Part shown: positions 35,066 to 43,744 of the stretch, piece by piece
How positions within the stretch are numbered: the stretch's first letter is position 1
Layout: each line of letters starts with the position of its first letter
NCBI GenBank assembly: GCA_003148945.1
Contig: QGGY01000012.1
Coordinates: 115,836 to 179,835 of the forward strand
Direction of reading: 5' to 3'
Origin: Murimonas intestini
GTDB lineage: Bacteria; Bacillota; Clostridia; Lachnospirales; Lachnospiraceae
Length of the DNA stretch: 64,000 bases
The notes under the pieces: generated by a model
The model's database searches: none
The model's input: the letters and a program-made list of their open reading frames with translations, nothing else
Told to the model about the DNA's origin: nothing
Translations under genes and position numbers: made by a program

Positions 35066-36640
35066 CTATTCTCCCGTACTGCGAAGATTACTTAGGTCAA
35101 CGATTCCGATGCCATAGAGATTGATATTTTCCAGATCCTTGCGTGCCACTTCCAGATTGACCGTAGTATACAGCGCCACGGAAACATAGTGGTCCCTGAA
35201 ATGCTGCTGCAGCTGGGCATAGGCTTCCTTACGCTCTGTTACGTCATAAGTCGTCAGTGCCCTCTGGCAGATTTCTGCATACTCTTCATTGCTGTATCCA
35301 CATCCTCCAAAGACGTCAGAGAAACTATATGTATAACCGTCTGTTGTCCTGACTGCTTCAGAATAATAGCCGCACTGCTGTGTCGAAATGTAAAGGTCAT
35401 AATCACCCTCAGCCAAAGCTGCAAAATGTACCTGCGTCTCTGCCACTTCAATTTCCATTTCAATTCCGCCGACTCTAAGCTGTTCCTGTATCATGGACAG
35501 AACTGCTGTTACTGAATTATTGATCCTGGCCTTGACTGTCATTCCATCCTCATAGCCAGCCTCAGCAAGAAGCGCTTTTGCTTTCTCTACATCTACCTCT
35601 TTCGTCTCATTCTGCGCTATTCCATCCCACATTGGGCAAAGCGGTGAGATTGTGGTATCTACATACTTGCCCAATCCAGAGATCCCCACTTCTTTGATTG
35701 ACTTGATATCAAGCAGCCAGTAAACAGCCTCCCTGACTCTTTCATCCGCAAAAGGCCCTCCATTCCCACTGTTTAAGAAAAGAACTGAAGAATTTCCGCT
35801 TTCAAGAACCATTGCCTGCACACTTGGATCTGCATCATATACAGAATAGTCAGACACTGCACAGTTTAAAGCAAGATCCGCATCCCCCGACTGTACTGAC
35901 ATGGCACGGGCCGATGTATCTGTTATGAATACAAATTTGTATCCGGCATAATACCCCATATTGTCCTTATCCCAGTAATCTTCATTTCTCTCCAGCATGA
36001 TATACTGGCCTGGAACCCACTCTGTCATTCTGTACTTTCCTGTTCCTGCATTTTCCAGATACTGTACTGTAGCATCAGCGCCCCCTGCTGCCCCCAGCAC
36101 TTCACTGTCTACAGCAAGGTATACATCAAAGCCCAACAGCTCTGTTGCCTGTGCCCACGGTGTATGGAGCGCCAGAACCATATTGTAGTCATCTATGATC
36201 TCATTATTTTCCGGATCCCACATATAGTAAAAATCTGAACGTCCGCCCCTGATGCCCTGCTCAAACTGATACTGGACGTCTGCTGTCGTGAACTCTTTGC
36301 CGGACTGGAATTTTACGCCCTCGCGAAGGGTGATTGCTATATGTGTGTCATCTACATTCTCTACCTTTGTGACGAGTCCGTTATCTGTAGCCTCCATAGT
36401 GGTGACATCCTGGATCACAAGAGGTTCATAGATCAGTCTGAGGATCGCCGAGATGTGGTTTCCAAGGAAAGTTACATCCGGGACAAGCGTATTAGGCTCA
36501 GCCTCAATTGCCACTGTCAGGATCTCATCGCTGAGACTCTCCCCCGATGTTCCCTCCTCCGCGCTGACACTCATTACTGCCAAGGACGCAGTCATAACTC
36601 CCGCCAGCAGCACCGCCAACAATTTTTTCATCTTTTTCAT
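35066..36640 (-). CDS. Dpp/Opp-type ABC substrate-binding protein (SBP family 5) without lipobox
   Basis: A 524-residue exported protein of the SBP_bac_5 family (peptide/nickel/glycoside binders). The core has A-E-P-N-T-L-V-P near 48, V-K-F-Q-S-G-K-E-F-T-T-A-D-V near 110-123 and W-V-P-G-Q-Y-I-M-L-E-R-N near 208. The signal peptide ends A-V-M-S-V-S-A-E-E with no cysteine, so it would be cut by signal peptidase I and released, unlike ordinary lipid-anchored Gram-positive binding proteins. GGAGG precedes the ATG. The rest of its transporter is encoded upstream. It is flanked by intercistronic stem-loops. Confidence 0.88.
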   Translation of the reverse strand: MKKMKKLLAVLLAGVMTASLAVMSVSAEEGTSGESLSDEILTVAIEAEPNTLVPDVTFLGNHISAILRLIYEPLVIQDVTTMEATDNGLVTKVENVDDTHIAITLREGVKFQSGKEFTTADVQYQFEQGIRGGRSDFYYMWDPENNEIIDDYNMVLALHTPWAQATELLGFDVYLAVDSEVLGAAGGADATVQYLENAGTGKYRMTEWVPGQYIMLERNEDYWDKDNMGYYAGYKFVFITDTSARAMSVQSGDADLALNCAVSDYSVYDADPSVQAMVLESGNSSVLFLNSGNGGPFADERVREAVYWLLDIKSIKEVGISGLGKYVDTTISPLCPMWDGIAQNETKEVDVEKAKALLAEAGYEDGMTVKARINNSVTAVLSMIQEQLRVGGIEMEIEVAETQVHFAALAEGDYDLYISTQQCGYYSEAVRTTDGYTYSFSDVFGGCGYSNEEYAEICQRALTTYDVTERKEAYAQLQQHFRDHYVSVALYTTVNLEVARKDLENINLYGIGIVDLSNLRSTGE

Positions 36641-36770
36641 TTCACTTCCTCCTTTTCTTAGAAATTAATATTTTGGAACATACGGCCTTCTCCGTGTGCC
36701 GCCTGTTCCGGTTTTATAAATAAGTTACTTTCAGCCAGGGCCTGTCCGTAACCTAATTATTGAATTCAGC

Positions 36771-36797
36771 GTAACTGTCCTGTGCCTGCACAGTTAC
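36771..36797 (-). promoter_or_regulatory. Stem-loop overlapping the end of the OppF-like gene
   Basis: GTAACTGT and ACAGTTAC (8 bp) flank an 11-base loop; one arm covers the TAA of the ATPase gene. The following 150-base gap leads to the binding-protein gene. It may limit read-through or stabilise the upstream mRNA. Confidence 0.5.
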
Positions 36798-37744
36798 ACT
36801 TCCCCGGCCCTGTGGCATTTACAGAAGTGGCCGTTTCCCATATCCCGCAGTTTTGGTTCTGTCTGTCTGCAGATATCCTCGGCATGGGGGCATCTGGCAG
36901 CAAACCTGCAGCAGGGCTTTGGATTAACAGGACTGGTTATCTCCCCTTTCAGCAGGATCCTCTCCCGCCTGTTATGGATAGATGGAACAGGGATCGCCGA
37001 AAATAATGCCTTCGAATAGGGATGGAGCGGTCTTGCAAACAGTTCTTCAAATCCCGCCTTTTCCACTACCTGTCCCAGATACATAACCGCAATATCATCT
37101 GAGATATGCTTCACAACAGACATATCATGGGTGATAAACATATATGTCAGATCCTTATCTTTCTGAAGATCCATAAGGAGGTTCAGGATCTGTGCCTGAA
37201 TTGACACATCAAGGGCTGAGACCGGCTCATCGCAGACTATGAATTCCGGGTCCAGGGACAATGCCCTGGCAATTCCGATTCTCTGCCTCCGCCCGCCGTC
37301 CAATTCATGAGGATAGGAATTGGACAGTCTTTTTGCCAGTCCCACCTCCTCCATCAGTCCAAATACCTTCTCCTCCAGATCCTTCTTTCCCTGTGCCAGC
37401 TTATATGTCTGGATTGGTTCCGCGATCAGCTGGTAAACACTCATCCTGGGATCAAGAGAGGAATACGGGTCCTGAAAGATCATCTGCATTTTCATCCGCA
37501 TCTTCCTGAATTCATGGTGCTGCATACCAGTGATCTCCTGGCCGTCAAACCAGATCTCACCGGCTGTGGCATCCTCCATACGGATCAGGGTCTTACCCAA
37601 TGTAGACTTCCCGCACCCGGATTCCCCCACAATACCGATGGTTTTTCCTTTTTCAATGTTCATAGTCACATCATCCACAGCGTGAAGCAGGCCGCGTGGC
37701 GTACTGTAGTACTTTTTTACATTTTTGATTTCTAACAATGGCAC
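36794..37744 (-). CDS. ABC transporter ATPase, OppF/DppF type
   Basis: A 316-residue ATPase that starts with GTG at 37744, one base after the upstream stop codon, with GGGAGGTGG as binding site. Walker A is G-E-S-G-C-G-K-S-T at about 40-48; the signature is normally L-S-G-G-Q-R-Q-R but reads L-D-G-G-R-R-Q-R here (ELDGGRRQRIGIARAL), a visible Ser-to-Asp change. Walker B is F-I-V-C-D-E-P-V-S-A-L-D. The C-terminal Cys cluster (C-C-R-F-A-A-R-C-P) is typical of the OppF/DppF group. It partners the OppD-like ATPase. Confidence 0.9.
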   Translation of the reverse strand: MPLLEIKNVKKYYSTPRGLLHAVDDVTMNIEKGKTIGIVGESGCGKSTLGKTLIRMEDATAGEIWFDGQEITGMQHHEFRKMRMKMQMIFQDPYSSLDPRMSVYQLIAEPIQTYKLAQGKKDLEEKVFGLMEEVGLAKRLSNSYPHELDGGRRQRIGIARALSLDPEFIVCDEPVSALDVSIQAQILNLLMDLQKDKDLTYMFITHDMSVVKHISDDIAVMYLGQVVEKAGFEELFARPLHPYSKALFSAIPVPSIHNRRERILLKGEITSPVNPKPCCRFAARCPHAEDICRQTEPKLRDMGNGHFCKCHRAGEV

Positions 37745-37745
37745 C

Positions 37746-38798
37746 TTACTCCACCTCCCCTCTTCCCGCTGCCGCGCTGCATGCTGCAAAATGCCCCCTG
37801 TTTATTTCCCTGAGCACGGGAGCGCCGTCTTTACAAGCGTCGCACCTTACACTGCATCTGTCATAAAAACTGCAGTAGCTGGGCAGATCCATTGGATTTG
37901 GCATGAGTCCTTTTATGGGTTTTAACCGCAGAGAATTGTCATACATATCCGGCATGGAATCAAACAGGCCCACAGTATAGGGGTGTACCCTGTTGTCAAA
38001 AATATCTTCCAGAGTCCCCTCTTCCACCTTCTCCCCTGCGTAAATGACCATGCACCTGTCACAAATTTCCGCAACCACTCCAAAATCATGGGTAATGAGC
38101 ATAATGGCTGTACCAAACTTTTTCTGCAGGTCTCTGAGCATTTCCAATATCTGTGCCTGTATGGTAACATCGAGAGCCGTTGTCGGCTCATCCGCAATGA
38201 TCAGGTTTGGGTGGCAGGCTAATGCGATAGCAATAACAACTCGCTGCTTCATGCCTCCTGAAAACTGGTGGGGATACTCCTTATATCTGTCTGCTGGAAT
38301 GCCTACCAGCTCCAGCATCTCTCCTGCCCTCTCTCTTGCCTGTGCTTCAGATACATTTTCATGGATCTTGATCACCTCTGCAATCTGATCCCCCACATAG
38401 AGAACCGGGTTTAACGCTGTCATAGGATCCTGGAACATCATAGATATTTTTTTGCCCCTGATCTCCCTGTAAATCCTCTCCAGACGACGCTCATCCGCAC
38501 TGCGGGCCCTCTTTTGGGCAAAGTCGAAGAATCCCTTTGATTCCGGCTTATCTGACAGCATTTCCTGCCCTTCTATCTGGATGCTGCCGCTGATCACATG
38601 AGCCGGAGGCTTTGGCAGAAGCCCCATGATACTGCGGGCAATCGTTGTCTTGCCTGCACCTGTTTCACCTACGACCCCCAGGATTTCTCCGGGTGCAATG
38701 TGAAAGGAAATATCATTTACCGCCTCCACGATTCCCTCATCCGTCTCATAATGTACGGTCAGATTTTTTACTTCTAATAACTTGCTATTTTCCGCCAT
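37746..38798 (-). CDS. ABC transporter ATPase, OppD/DppD type
   Basis: A 350-residue ATPase: Walker A G-E-T-G-A-G-K-T-T near 39-47, signature F-S-G-G-M-K-Q-R near 170, Walker B L-I-I-A-D-E-P-T-T-A-L-D near 190 and the C-terminal oligopeptide-type extension with Cys residues (C-S-F-Y-D-R-C-S-V-R-C-D-A-C). It carries an insert of about 30 charged residues after Walker A (DKPESKGFFDFAQKR...) which is common in this subfamily from Firmicutes. It shares an operon with both permeases and the second ATPase. Confidence 0.92.
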   Translation of the reverse strand: MAENSKLLEVKNLTVHYETDEGIVEAVNDISFHIAPGEILGVVGETGAGKTTIARSIMGLLPKPPAHVISGSIQIEGQEMLSDKPESKGFFDFAQKRARSADERRLERIYREIRGKKISMMFQDPMTALNPVLYVGDQIAEVIKIHENVSEAQARERAGEMLELVGIPADRYKEYPHQFSGGMKQRVVIAIALACHPNLIIADEPTTALDVTIQAQILEMLRDLQKKFGTAIMLITHDFGVVAEICDRCMVIYAGEKVEEGTLEDIFDNRVHPYTVGLFDSMPDMYDNSLRLKPIKGLMPNPMDLPSYCSFYDRCSVRCDACKDGAPVLREINRGHFAACSAAAGRGEVE

Positions 38799-38816
38799 CT
38801 TAAAATCCTCCCTACA

Positions 38817-39725
38817 TTATTTCAGCCTTGGATCAAGCGCATCTCTCAATCCATTTCCAAAAAGATAAAAAGCCACAACAGTGATTGCGATCATCAGACC
38901 CGGAAAGTAAACCATATGAGGCGCCACCGCCATATACTGCTTGCCTTCCGCAAGAATCGCACCCCACTCCGGAGTCGGAGCCACAAGCCCTACACCCAGA
39001 TAGCTCAGGGAGGAGATGGTCAGAATACTTGTGGCGACAACCCCCACCGCATTAATAACAATGATTCCAACCGCATTTGGCACAAGATGCCGGATCATGA
39101 TCTGAAAATCGGACACCCCGATTGATTTAGAAGAATTTACATACTCATTATTCCGTACCATAAATACAGCTGCCCGGACATTCTTTGTCATTCCCTGTAT
39201 CGTTCCTGCAGTGATAGCCACCACCAGCTGCCACATTCCGTTTCCTAGTATGGCTACCAGGGCAATACAGAGCAGGATACTGGGAATCGCCTGTATAATA
39301 TCAATGATCCTCATAATAATATTGTCTGTTCTCCCGCCAAAGTAAGCCGCTACCAGCCCCAGGCCGCCCCCGATGACCAGCCCCAGCAGAGTGCAGATAA
39401 GGCCGATCGGCAGAGAATACCTTGTCCCGTATACACATCTGCTGAAAATATCCCTGCCCAGATGGTCTGTGCCAAACAGATGCTGCAGGGAGGGTCCAAG
39501 CCGGACCTCTGTGTAGCTCTGTTCCTGATATCCATAAGGTGCTATCAGCGGCGCAAAGATTGCAATAATAATCAGGAATAGTATAATGATCATACCAGCC
39601 ATTGCCGTCTTATTCTTCCGCAGCCTTTTTAAGCCTTCCTGCATAGGCGTATTGCCTGTCTCTTTATGCCGGCCTTTCGTCTTTTTATTAAGCTTTACCA
39701 TAGCCGGAGTCGTAATTTTTGACAT
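38817..39725 (-). CDS. ABC transporter permease, DppC/OppC type
   Basis: A 302-residue permease with an N-terminal membrane helix (about 33-56) and the BPD_transp_1 domain. The motif F-G-T-D-H-L-G-R-D-I-F-S-R near 85-97 is diagnostic of OppC/DppC proteins. The coupling loop lies near residue 190-210. The C terminus ends G-N-G-L-R-D-A-L-D-P-R-L-K, the standard ending. Partner of the DppB-like gene two bases upstream. Confidence 0.93.
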   Translation of the reverse strand: MSKITTPAMVKLNKKTKGRHKETGNTPMQEGLKRLRKNKTAMAGMIIILFLIIIAIFAPLIAPYGYQEQSYTEVRLGPSLQHLFGTDHLGRDIFSRCVYGTRYSLPIGLICTLLGLVIGGGLGLVAAYFGGRTDNIIMRIIDIIQAIPSILLCIALVAILGNGMWQLVVAITAGTIQGMTKNVRAAVFMVRNNEYVNSSKSIGVSDFQIMIRHLVPNAVGIIVINAVGVVATSILTISSLSYLGVGLVAPTPEWGAILAEGKQYMAVAPHMVYFPGLMIAITVVAFYLFGNGLRDALDPRLK

Positions 39726-39726
39726 C

Positions 39727-40686
39727 TTACACCGCCTCCTTTACCCGCTTTTTAGACGATTTCATAAATGTTGTCTTCAGCCTCGGGTCTACAACTGTAT
39801 AAAGCACATCCACGATAATGTTGATAATGCAGCAGAGCAAAGCAATCACAATAATACCGCCCTGCAGCGCCGGGTAATTTCTGGCGCTCACTGCATCTGA
39901 TATGTATTTCCCCACGCCGGGAACTGCAAATATCTGCTCCACAATAAGAGATCCGCCCAGCAGGCTGCCCAGGGCACTTCCTATACTGGCTATTACCGGG
40001 ATGAGAGTATTTCTGAATGCATGTTTAAAAATCACAGTACCTTCCTTCTGCCCCTTTGCCCGGGCAGTCATGATATAATCCTGCCTGATGACCTCCAGCA
40101 TATTTGTTCTGGCCGCACGGGCTGTATGTGCTATGGAGCCCACAAGTATAGCAGAAATAGGAAGTATCCAGCTTATAAGTGAACCGTTGTACATAGAAGG
40201 CAGCCAACCCAGGTTAATGGCAAACCACTGTATCAGCATCAGGGCCAGCCAGAAGTTGGGCACCGAAGCGCCAAACATGGTAAAGACCACGATTATGTTA
40301 TCCACAGCGGAGTTTTGCTTCACTGCCGCCCAGATCCCCAGTGGTGTGGCTATGATCTGTGCAATAAACAAGGCCCATACTGCAAGGATGATCGTATTAG
40401 GCAGACGTTCCGCAACTTCACTGAGCACGGGCTGCTTTGTCTTATAAGAGGTCCCCAGATCCCCGTGCAGGACACCAACTACATATTTACCAAACTGGAC
40501 AATGATCGGGTCATTCAGCCCCAGCTCTTCACGCAGGTTTTCTTTTGACTCTTCTGTCGCAGTCAGAGGAAGCAGTTCCAGAACCGGATCGCCAGGTGTG
40601 ACGGCTTTCATTATAAATACCATCACGATAATTCCAAACATGACAGGAATAATGTACAGGATCCGCTTTATAATGTACTTTACCAT
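39727..40686 (-). CDS. ABC transporter permease, DppB/OppB type
   Basis: A 319-residue permease. It starts with the family N terminus M-V-K-Y-I-I-K-R-I-L-Y-I-I-P and has the L-G-L-N-D-P-I-I-V-Q-F-G-K-Y segment near 55-68 and G-D-L-G-T-S-Y near 75-81. Six hydrophobic segments are visible, and the C terminus reads Y-T-V-V-D-P-R-L-K-T, common to DppB. It follows the first oxidoreductase gene by 15 bases. Dpp-type systems of this kind import oligosaccharides and glycosides as well as peptides. Confidence 0.93.
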   Translation of the reverse strand: MVKYIIKRILYIIPVMFGIIVMVFIMKAVTPGDPVLELLPLTATEESKENLREELGLNDPIIVQFGKYVVGVLHGDLGTSYKTKQPVLSEVAERLPNTIILAVWALFIAQIIATPLGIWAAVKQNSAVDNIIVVFTMFGASVPNFWLALMLIQWFAINLGWLPSMYNGSLISWILPISAILVGSIAHTARAARTNMLEVIRQDYIMTARAKGQKEGTVIFKHAFRNTLIPVIASIGSALGSLLGGSLIVEQIFAVPGVGKYISDAVSARNYPALQGGIIVIALLCCIINIIVDVLYTVVDPRLKTTFMKSSKKRVKEAV

Positions 40687-40701
40687 TGTATTCCTCCCTA
40701 T

Positions 40702-41751
40702 TTATTCGAATGAAATTGCCTCTCCGGTCTCTGCAGATTTCCAGGCAGCCGCCATAACAGACAGTACCCTTTTCACTTCAGATATCTTTACCAGCTGTTC
40801 GGCCTCACCATTCAGGACATCCCTGAAATTCCTGTAAAAATCCAGCACATCCGTTTGAATGGCAGGCAGTTCCTCCTCCACAATACCGCCTGGCGGCAGA
40901 GGTGCAAACTGCCTGGTGGGACCTGCCTCTGTCTCCGCGATCTGCGGCGGCAGCTTCTCAAGTACCTTCCCGGTCCTGTAAATCCTGCCATCCTGCCTGC
41001 CCAAGCTCTGAACAACCATCGTCCCTTTATCCCCCGCGGCCAGCCATCTTGGCTGATACTTCAATATATAAGTACCCAGTTCGATCTGGCAGGTGATCCC
41101 GTTATCCATTTTCATAATAATCTTAAAGTAATCATCTACTTCTTCATGCAGGATATTCTTGATGTCCGCATACACAGATTTAACTTTTGCATCCGGCATC
41201 ATAAAAAGTATCTGGTCAATTAAATGCACTCCCCAGTCATACATCATTCCTCCGCCGAATTTCTTGTACAGATGCCACTCATGTACATAGCCGTTTCCTG
41301 AATGAAGAGTTGACTCAATTGTAAAAATATTGCCAAGCAGCTTGTTATCGAAAGCATATTTCACTGTCAGCATATCCTTATCCCACCTGCGGTTCTGGTG
41401 AACTGTAAAGTGAACACCGGCTTCCTTACAGGCAGCTTCCATCTCTTCCACTTCCGCCACATTAAGTGCGCAGGGCTTTTCGCTGATCACATGTTTACCT
41501 GCCTTTGCAGCTTTAATGCCAATCTCCTTGTGCAGATAATTTGGGACAGTTAAAATAACCGTATTCACGCTCTCATCTGCAAGAAGTTCTTCTGCGGAAT
41601 GATATCCCGTGATTCCCTGATCCTCTGCTTCCTTTACTCTTTCCGGTAAAATATCCGCAGCAGCAACTACCTTTACTCCCCCCTCAGGAGCAATTGACGC
41701 GTGATATTTCCCCATACCTCCAAATCCTATAATCCCCAACCGGATATCCAT
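40702..41751 (-). CDS. Gfo/Idh/MocA family oxidoreductase (first gene of the glycoside operon)
   Basis: A 349-residue NAD(P)-dependent oxidoreductase. The start at 41751 is placed by AAGGAGAGG; the Rossmann motif G-I-I-G-F-G-G-M-G is then at 6-14 and the E-K-P motif at 91-93. The family's second catalytic motif G-G-G-M-M-Y-D-W-G-V-H-L-I-D-Q is near 170-184. It resembles enzymes acting on sugar hydroxyls such as DgpA-type 3-dehydrogenases or inositol dehydrogenases. It is directly controlled by the promoter and palindrome at 41796-41855. Two different oxidoreductases in one operon suggest either different substrates or oxidation and later re-reduction of the keto sugar. Confidence 0.87.
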   Translation of the reverse strand: MDIRLGIIGFGGMGKYHASIAPEGGVKVVAAADILPERVKEAEDQGITGYHSAEELLADESVNTVILTVPNYLHKEIGIKAAKAGKHVISEKPCALNVAEVEEMEAACKEAGVHFTVHQNRRWDKDMLTVKYAFDNKLLGNIFTIESTLHSGNGYVHEWHLYKKFGGGMMYDWGVHLIDQILFMMPDAKVKSVYADIKNILHEEVDDYFKIIMKMDNGITCQIELGTYILKYQPRWLAAGDKGTMVVQSLGRQDGRIYRTGKVLEKLPPQIAETEAGPTRQFAPLPPGGIVEEELPAIQTDVLDFYRNFRDVLNGEAEQLVKISEVKRVLSVMAAAWKSAETGEAISFE

Positions 41752-41795
41752 AGACGCCTCTCCTTTCATTTGTTCCTTTCATTTTCTTTGAAATA

Positions 41796-41855
41796 TTTCA
41801 TCGTTAATGAAACTTTTTATACCCTCATTATGGTTACATTTGTGTGTTTTGTCAA
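41796..41855 (-). promoter_or_regulatory. Promoter and LacI-type operator of the glycoside operon
   Basis: On the minus strand TTGACA (41855-41850) and CATAAT (41832-41827) are 17 bases apart. Just downstream, at 41812-41796, is the inverted repeat TTTCAT-N5-ATGAAA, placed over the start of transcription, where a repressor would block it. The divergent LacI gene is the likely source of the repressor. Confidence 0.7.
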
Positions 41856-41935
41856 TAGTTTATTGAAAAAAACTGCTTTTTTGTGAAATTCGACAGTTTG
41901 CGCTTGCATTTTTTATTAATATTTCACATTTATTA

Positions 41936-41994
41936 TTTCATAAATGAAAACTTTTCATTTTCTTCTTGTTTTCTTTTTCATTCAGGATTATAAT
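41936..41994 (+). promoter_or_regulatory. Promoter of lacI-type regulator with second palindrome
   Basis: TTGTTT (41966-41971) and TATAAT (41989-41994) are 17 bases apart and lead to the LacI start at 42042. Upstream at 41936-41949 is TTTCAT-N2-ATGAAA, the same half-sites as in the divergent promoter but with a two-base gap, suggesting autoregulation or looping. Confidence 0.6.
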
Positions 41995-42041
41995 AAATAT
42001 GACACAAAACGAACAACCATCTATAAGGAGCCTGTCGCAAT

Positions 42042-43082
42042 ATGAACGTAAAGAATAAAAAGGCAACGGTTGCAAAGATTGCGGAAGCTTCCGGCACTTC
42101 CTCGGCTACCGTTTCACGGGTTTTAAACCATCCATCAATGGTAAATGAAAAAACCCTGAAAAAAATACATGCTGCAATGAAAGAACTGAACTATCCGCGG
42201 AGGGAACCGGCTGCTAAGGATAACGCATCCGGAAATCTCATACTGGTGATCACGTCAGACCCTGCCAATATGTTTTACAGCGACATTGAAAAGGGGATAC
42301 GGACTTCTGCGGCTTTTCATAAAAGCCATGTTATGTTCTGCCACGATCCTATTGATGATTCAACAATGCATTATATTTCTGAACAGATAAAGAGAGGGAT
42401 GGTCCAGGGTCTGATCTTCTGCACCCCTACAAAACCGGAGTATCTTGAACTGCTCTCTGCGTCTACTCCCATAGTACAATGCACAGAATTTATATCACCG
42501 GATTATTCCTATGTGGGGATCAATAATTATGAGGCTGCCAGAGCTGTATTAAACCATATTTATTTTCTTGGATACAGAAAAATATTATTTGTAAACGGGC
42601 CATTAGAATATCGTTATGCCAGAGAACGGCAGGACGCTTTTGTCCAATTTGCCAAAGAAGTGAATATACCTTATGAATCACCTTATATTGTCAACATTCC
42701 CAGGATCGATTATGACATGGCTTATGTCACTCTCACACAGCTGTTAATGTCCGAAAACAGACCGGATGCAATTTTTGCAACCTCAGATATTTTTGCCATT
42801 GCCGCTTCAAAAGCTGCTGCCCATTTTCACATTAAAGTGCCTGACGAGCTGGCCATCGTAGGGTTTGATAATATCAGCCTGCTTTCCGCAATCGCAACGC
42901 CCACGATCACATCGCTAAGCCAGCCGCGGTTTCAAATGGGCTATACTGCTGCAGACATTCTTTTTGAAGCAATGCATTCAAAAGAACCGGACAGCAAGCC
43001 AAAACATATCCTGCTGGGTACGGAGCTTATTATCCGGGAATCATCAACACTTACAGCTTTACAGCAAAGGAGTCTATTATGA
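42042..43082 (+). CDS. LacI family repressor of the glycoside locus
   Basis: A 346-residue LacI/GalR regulator with HTH at 8-27 (ATVAKIAEASGTSSATVSRVL) and a sugar-binding domain ending L-G-T-E-L-I-I-R-E-S-S. It is divergent from the glycoside operon and shares with it a 290-base intergenic region with two TTTCAT/ATGAAA palindromes. It is a paralogue of the regulator at 26646-27674. GGAG precedes the start. The inducer is likely an imported glycoside or a sugar derived from it. It overlaps the next gene by four bases (ATGA). Confidence 0.93.
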   Translation: MNVKNKKATVAKIAEASGTSSATVSRVLNHPSMVNEKTLKKIHAAMKELNYPRREPAAKDNASGNLILVITSDPANMFYSDIEKGIRTSAAFHKSHVMFCHDPIDDSTMHYISEQIKRGMVQGLIFCTPTKPEYLELLSASTPIVQCTEFISPDYSYVGINNYEAARAVLNHIYFLGYRKILFVNGPLEYRYARERQDAFVQFAKEVNIPYESPYIVNIPRIDYDMAYVTLTQLLMSENRPDAIFATSDIFAIAASKAAAHFHIKVPDELAIVGFDNISLLSAIATPTITSLSQPRFQMGYTAADILFEAMHSKEPDSKPKHILLGTELIIRESSTLTALQQRSLL

Positions 43083-43729
43083 ATGAAGAAGAAAAAGCAT
43101 TGAGCGGAATCCTTTTCTCGCCCGCTGACCCTGCTTTAGTAGAAATGAAATTAAAAGCCCATAATTTAAATACTGCTTATAACAGCACCTACGAAGATGA
43201 GACAATAAAACGCACCAGGATCCTGGATGCACTGTTCAAAACAAGAGGAACAAACTGCCGTATCCAGGGCCCTGTCTATTTTCATTACGGAAAACACACT
43301 ACCATTGGCTGTAACTTTTTTGCCAATTTTAACTTTACAGTCCAGGATGACGCAGCTGTCACCATTGGCGACAACTGTAATTTTGGTCCAAATGTTACAA
43401 TTGTTACCCCGATCCACCCCATGCTCCCAAACGAGCGCCGCATGATGGCGGATAAAAACGGCAGTCCAAAGCATCTATGCTATGCACTGCCTGTCACTAT
43501 CGGAAATGACTGCTGGCTAGGGGCAGGGGTGACTGTCTGCTCCGGCGTAACTATAGGAGATAATTGTGTCATTGGAGCCGGAAGCGTGGTCGTCAAAGAT
43601 ATCCCCCCTGATTCTTTTGCTGCCGGCAATCCCTGCAAAGTCATCAGGAAACTTACAGAGCGTGACAGCATGAAATACAGACCTGAAATCTTAGCTGATA
43701 ACCAGGTTCCGGATGACGGGACATGTTAA
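43079..43729 (+). CDS. Sugar O-acetyltransferase, LacA/Maa family
   Basis: A 216-residue left-handed beta-helix acetyltransferase. The N-terminal mac domain (about 1-60) is followed by hexapeptide repeats such as V-T-I-G-D-N-C-N-F-G and V-T-I-G-N-D-C-W-L-G-A-G. The catalytic His is in T-P-I-H-P-M near 113. The C terminus has G-N-P-C-K-V-I-R, as in maltose/galactoside acetyltransferases, which acetylate non-metabolisable sugars. The start codon overlaps the LacI stop, so both are coupled. A role in detoxifying accumulated sugars from the same locus is plausible. Confidence 0.92.
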   Translation: MNEEEKALSGILFSPADPALVEMKLKAHNLNTAYNSTYEDETIKRTRILDALFKTRGTNCRIQGPVYFHYGKHTTIGCNFFANFNFTVQDDAAVTIGDNCNFGPNVTIVTPIHPMLPNERRMMADKNGSPKHLCYALPVTIGNDCWLGAGVTVCSGVTIGDNCVIGAGSVVVKDIPPDSFAAGNPCKVIRKLTERDSMKYRPEILADNQVPDDGTC

Positions 43730-43744
43730 ACGCCTGTTACCTTT

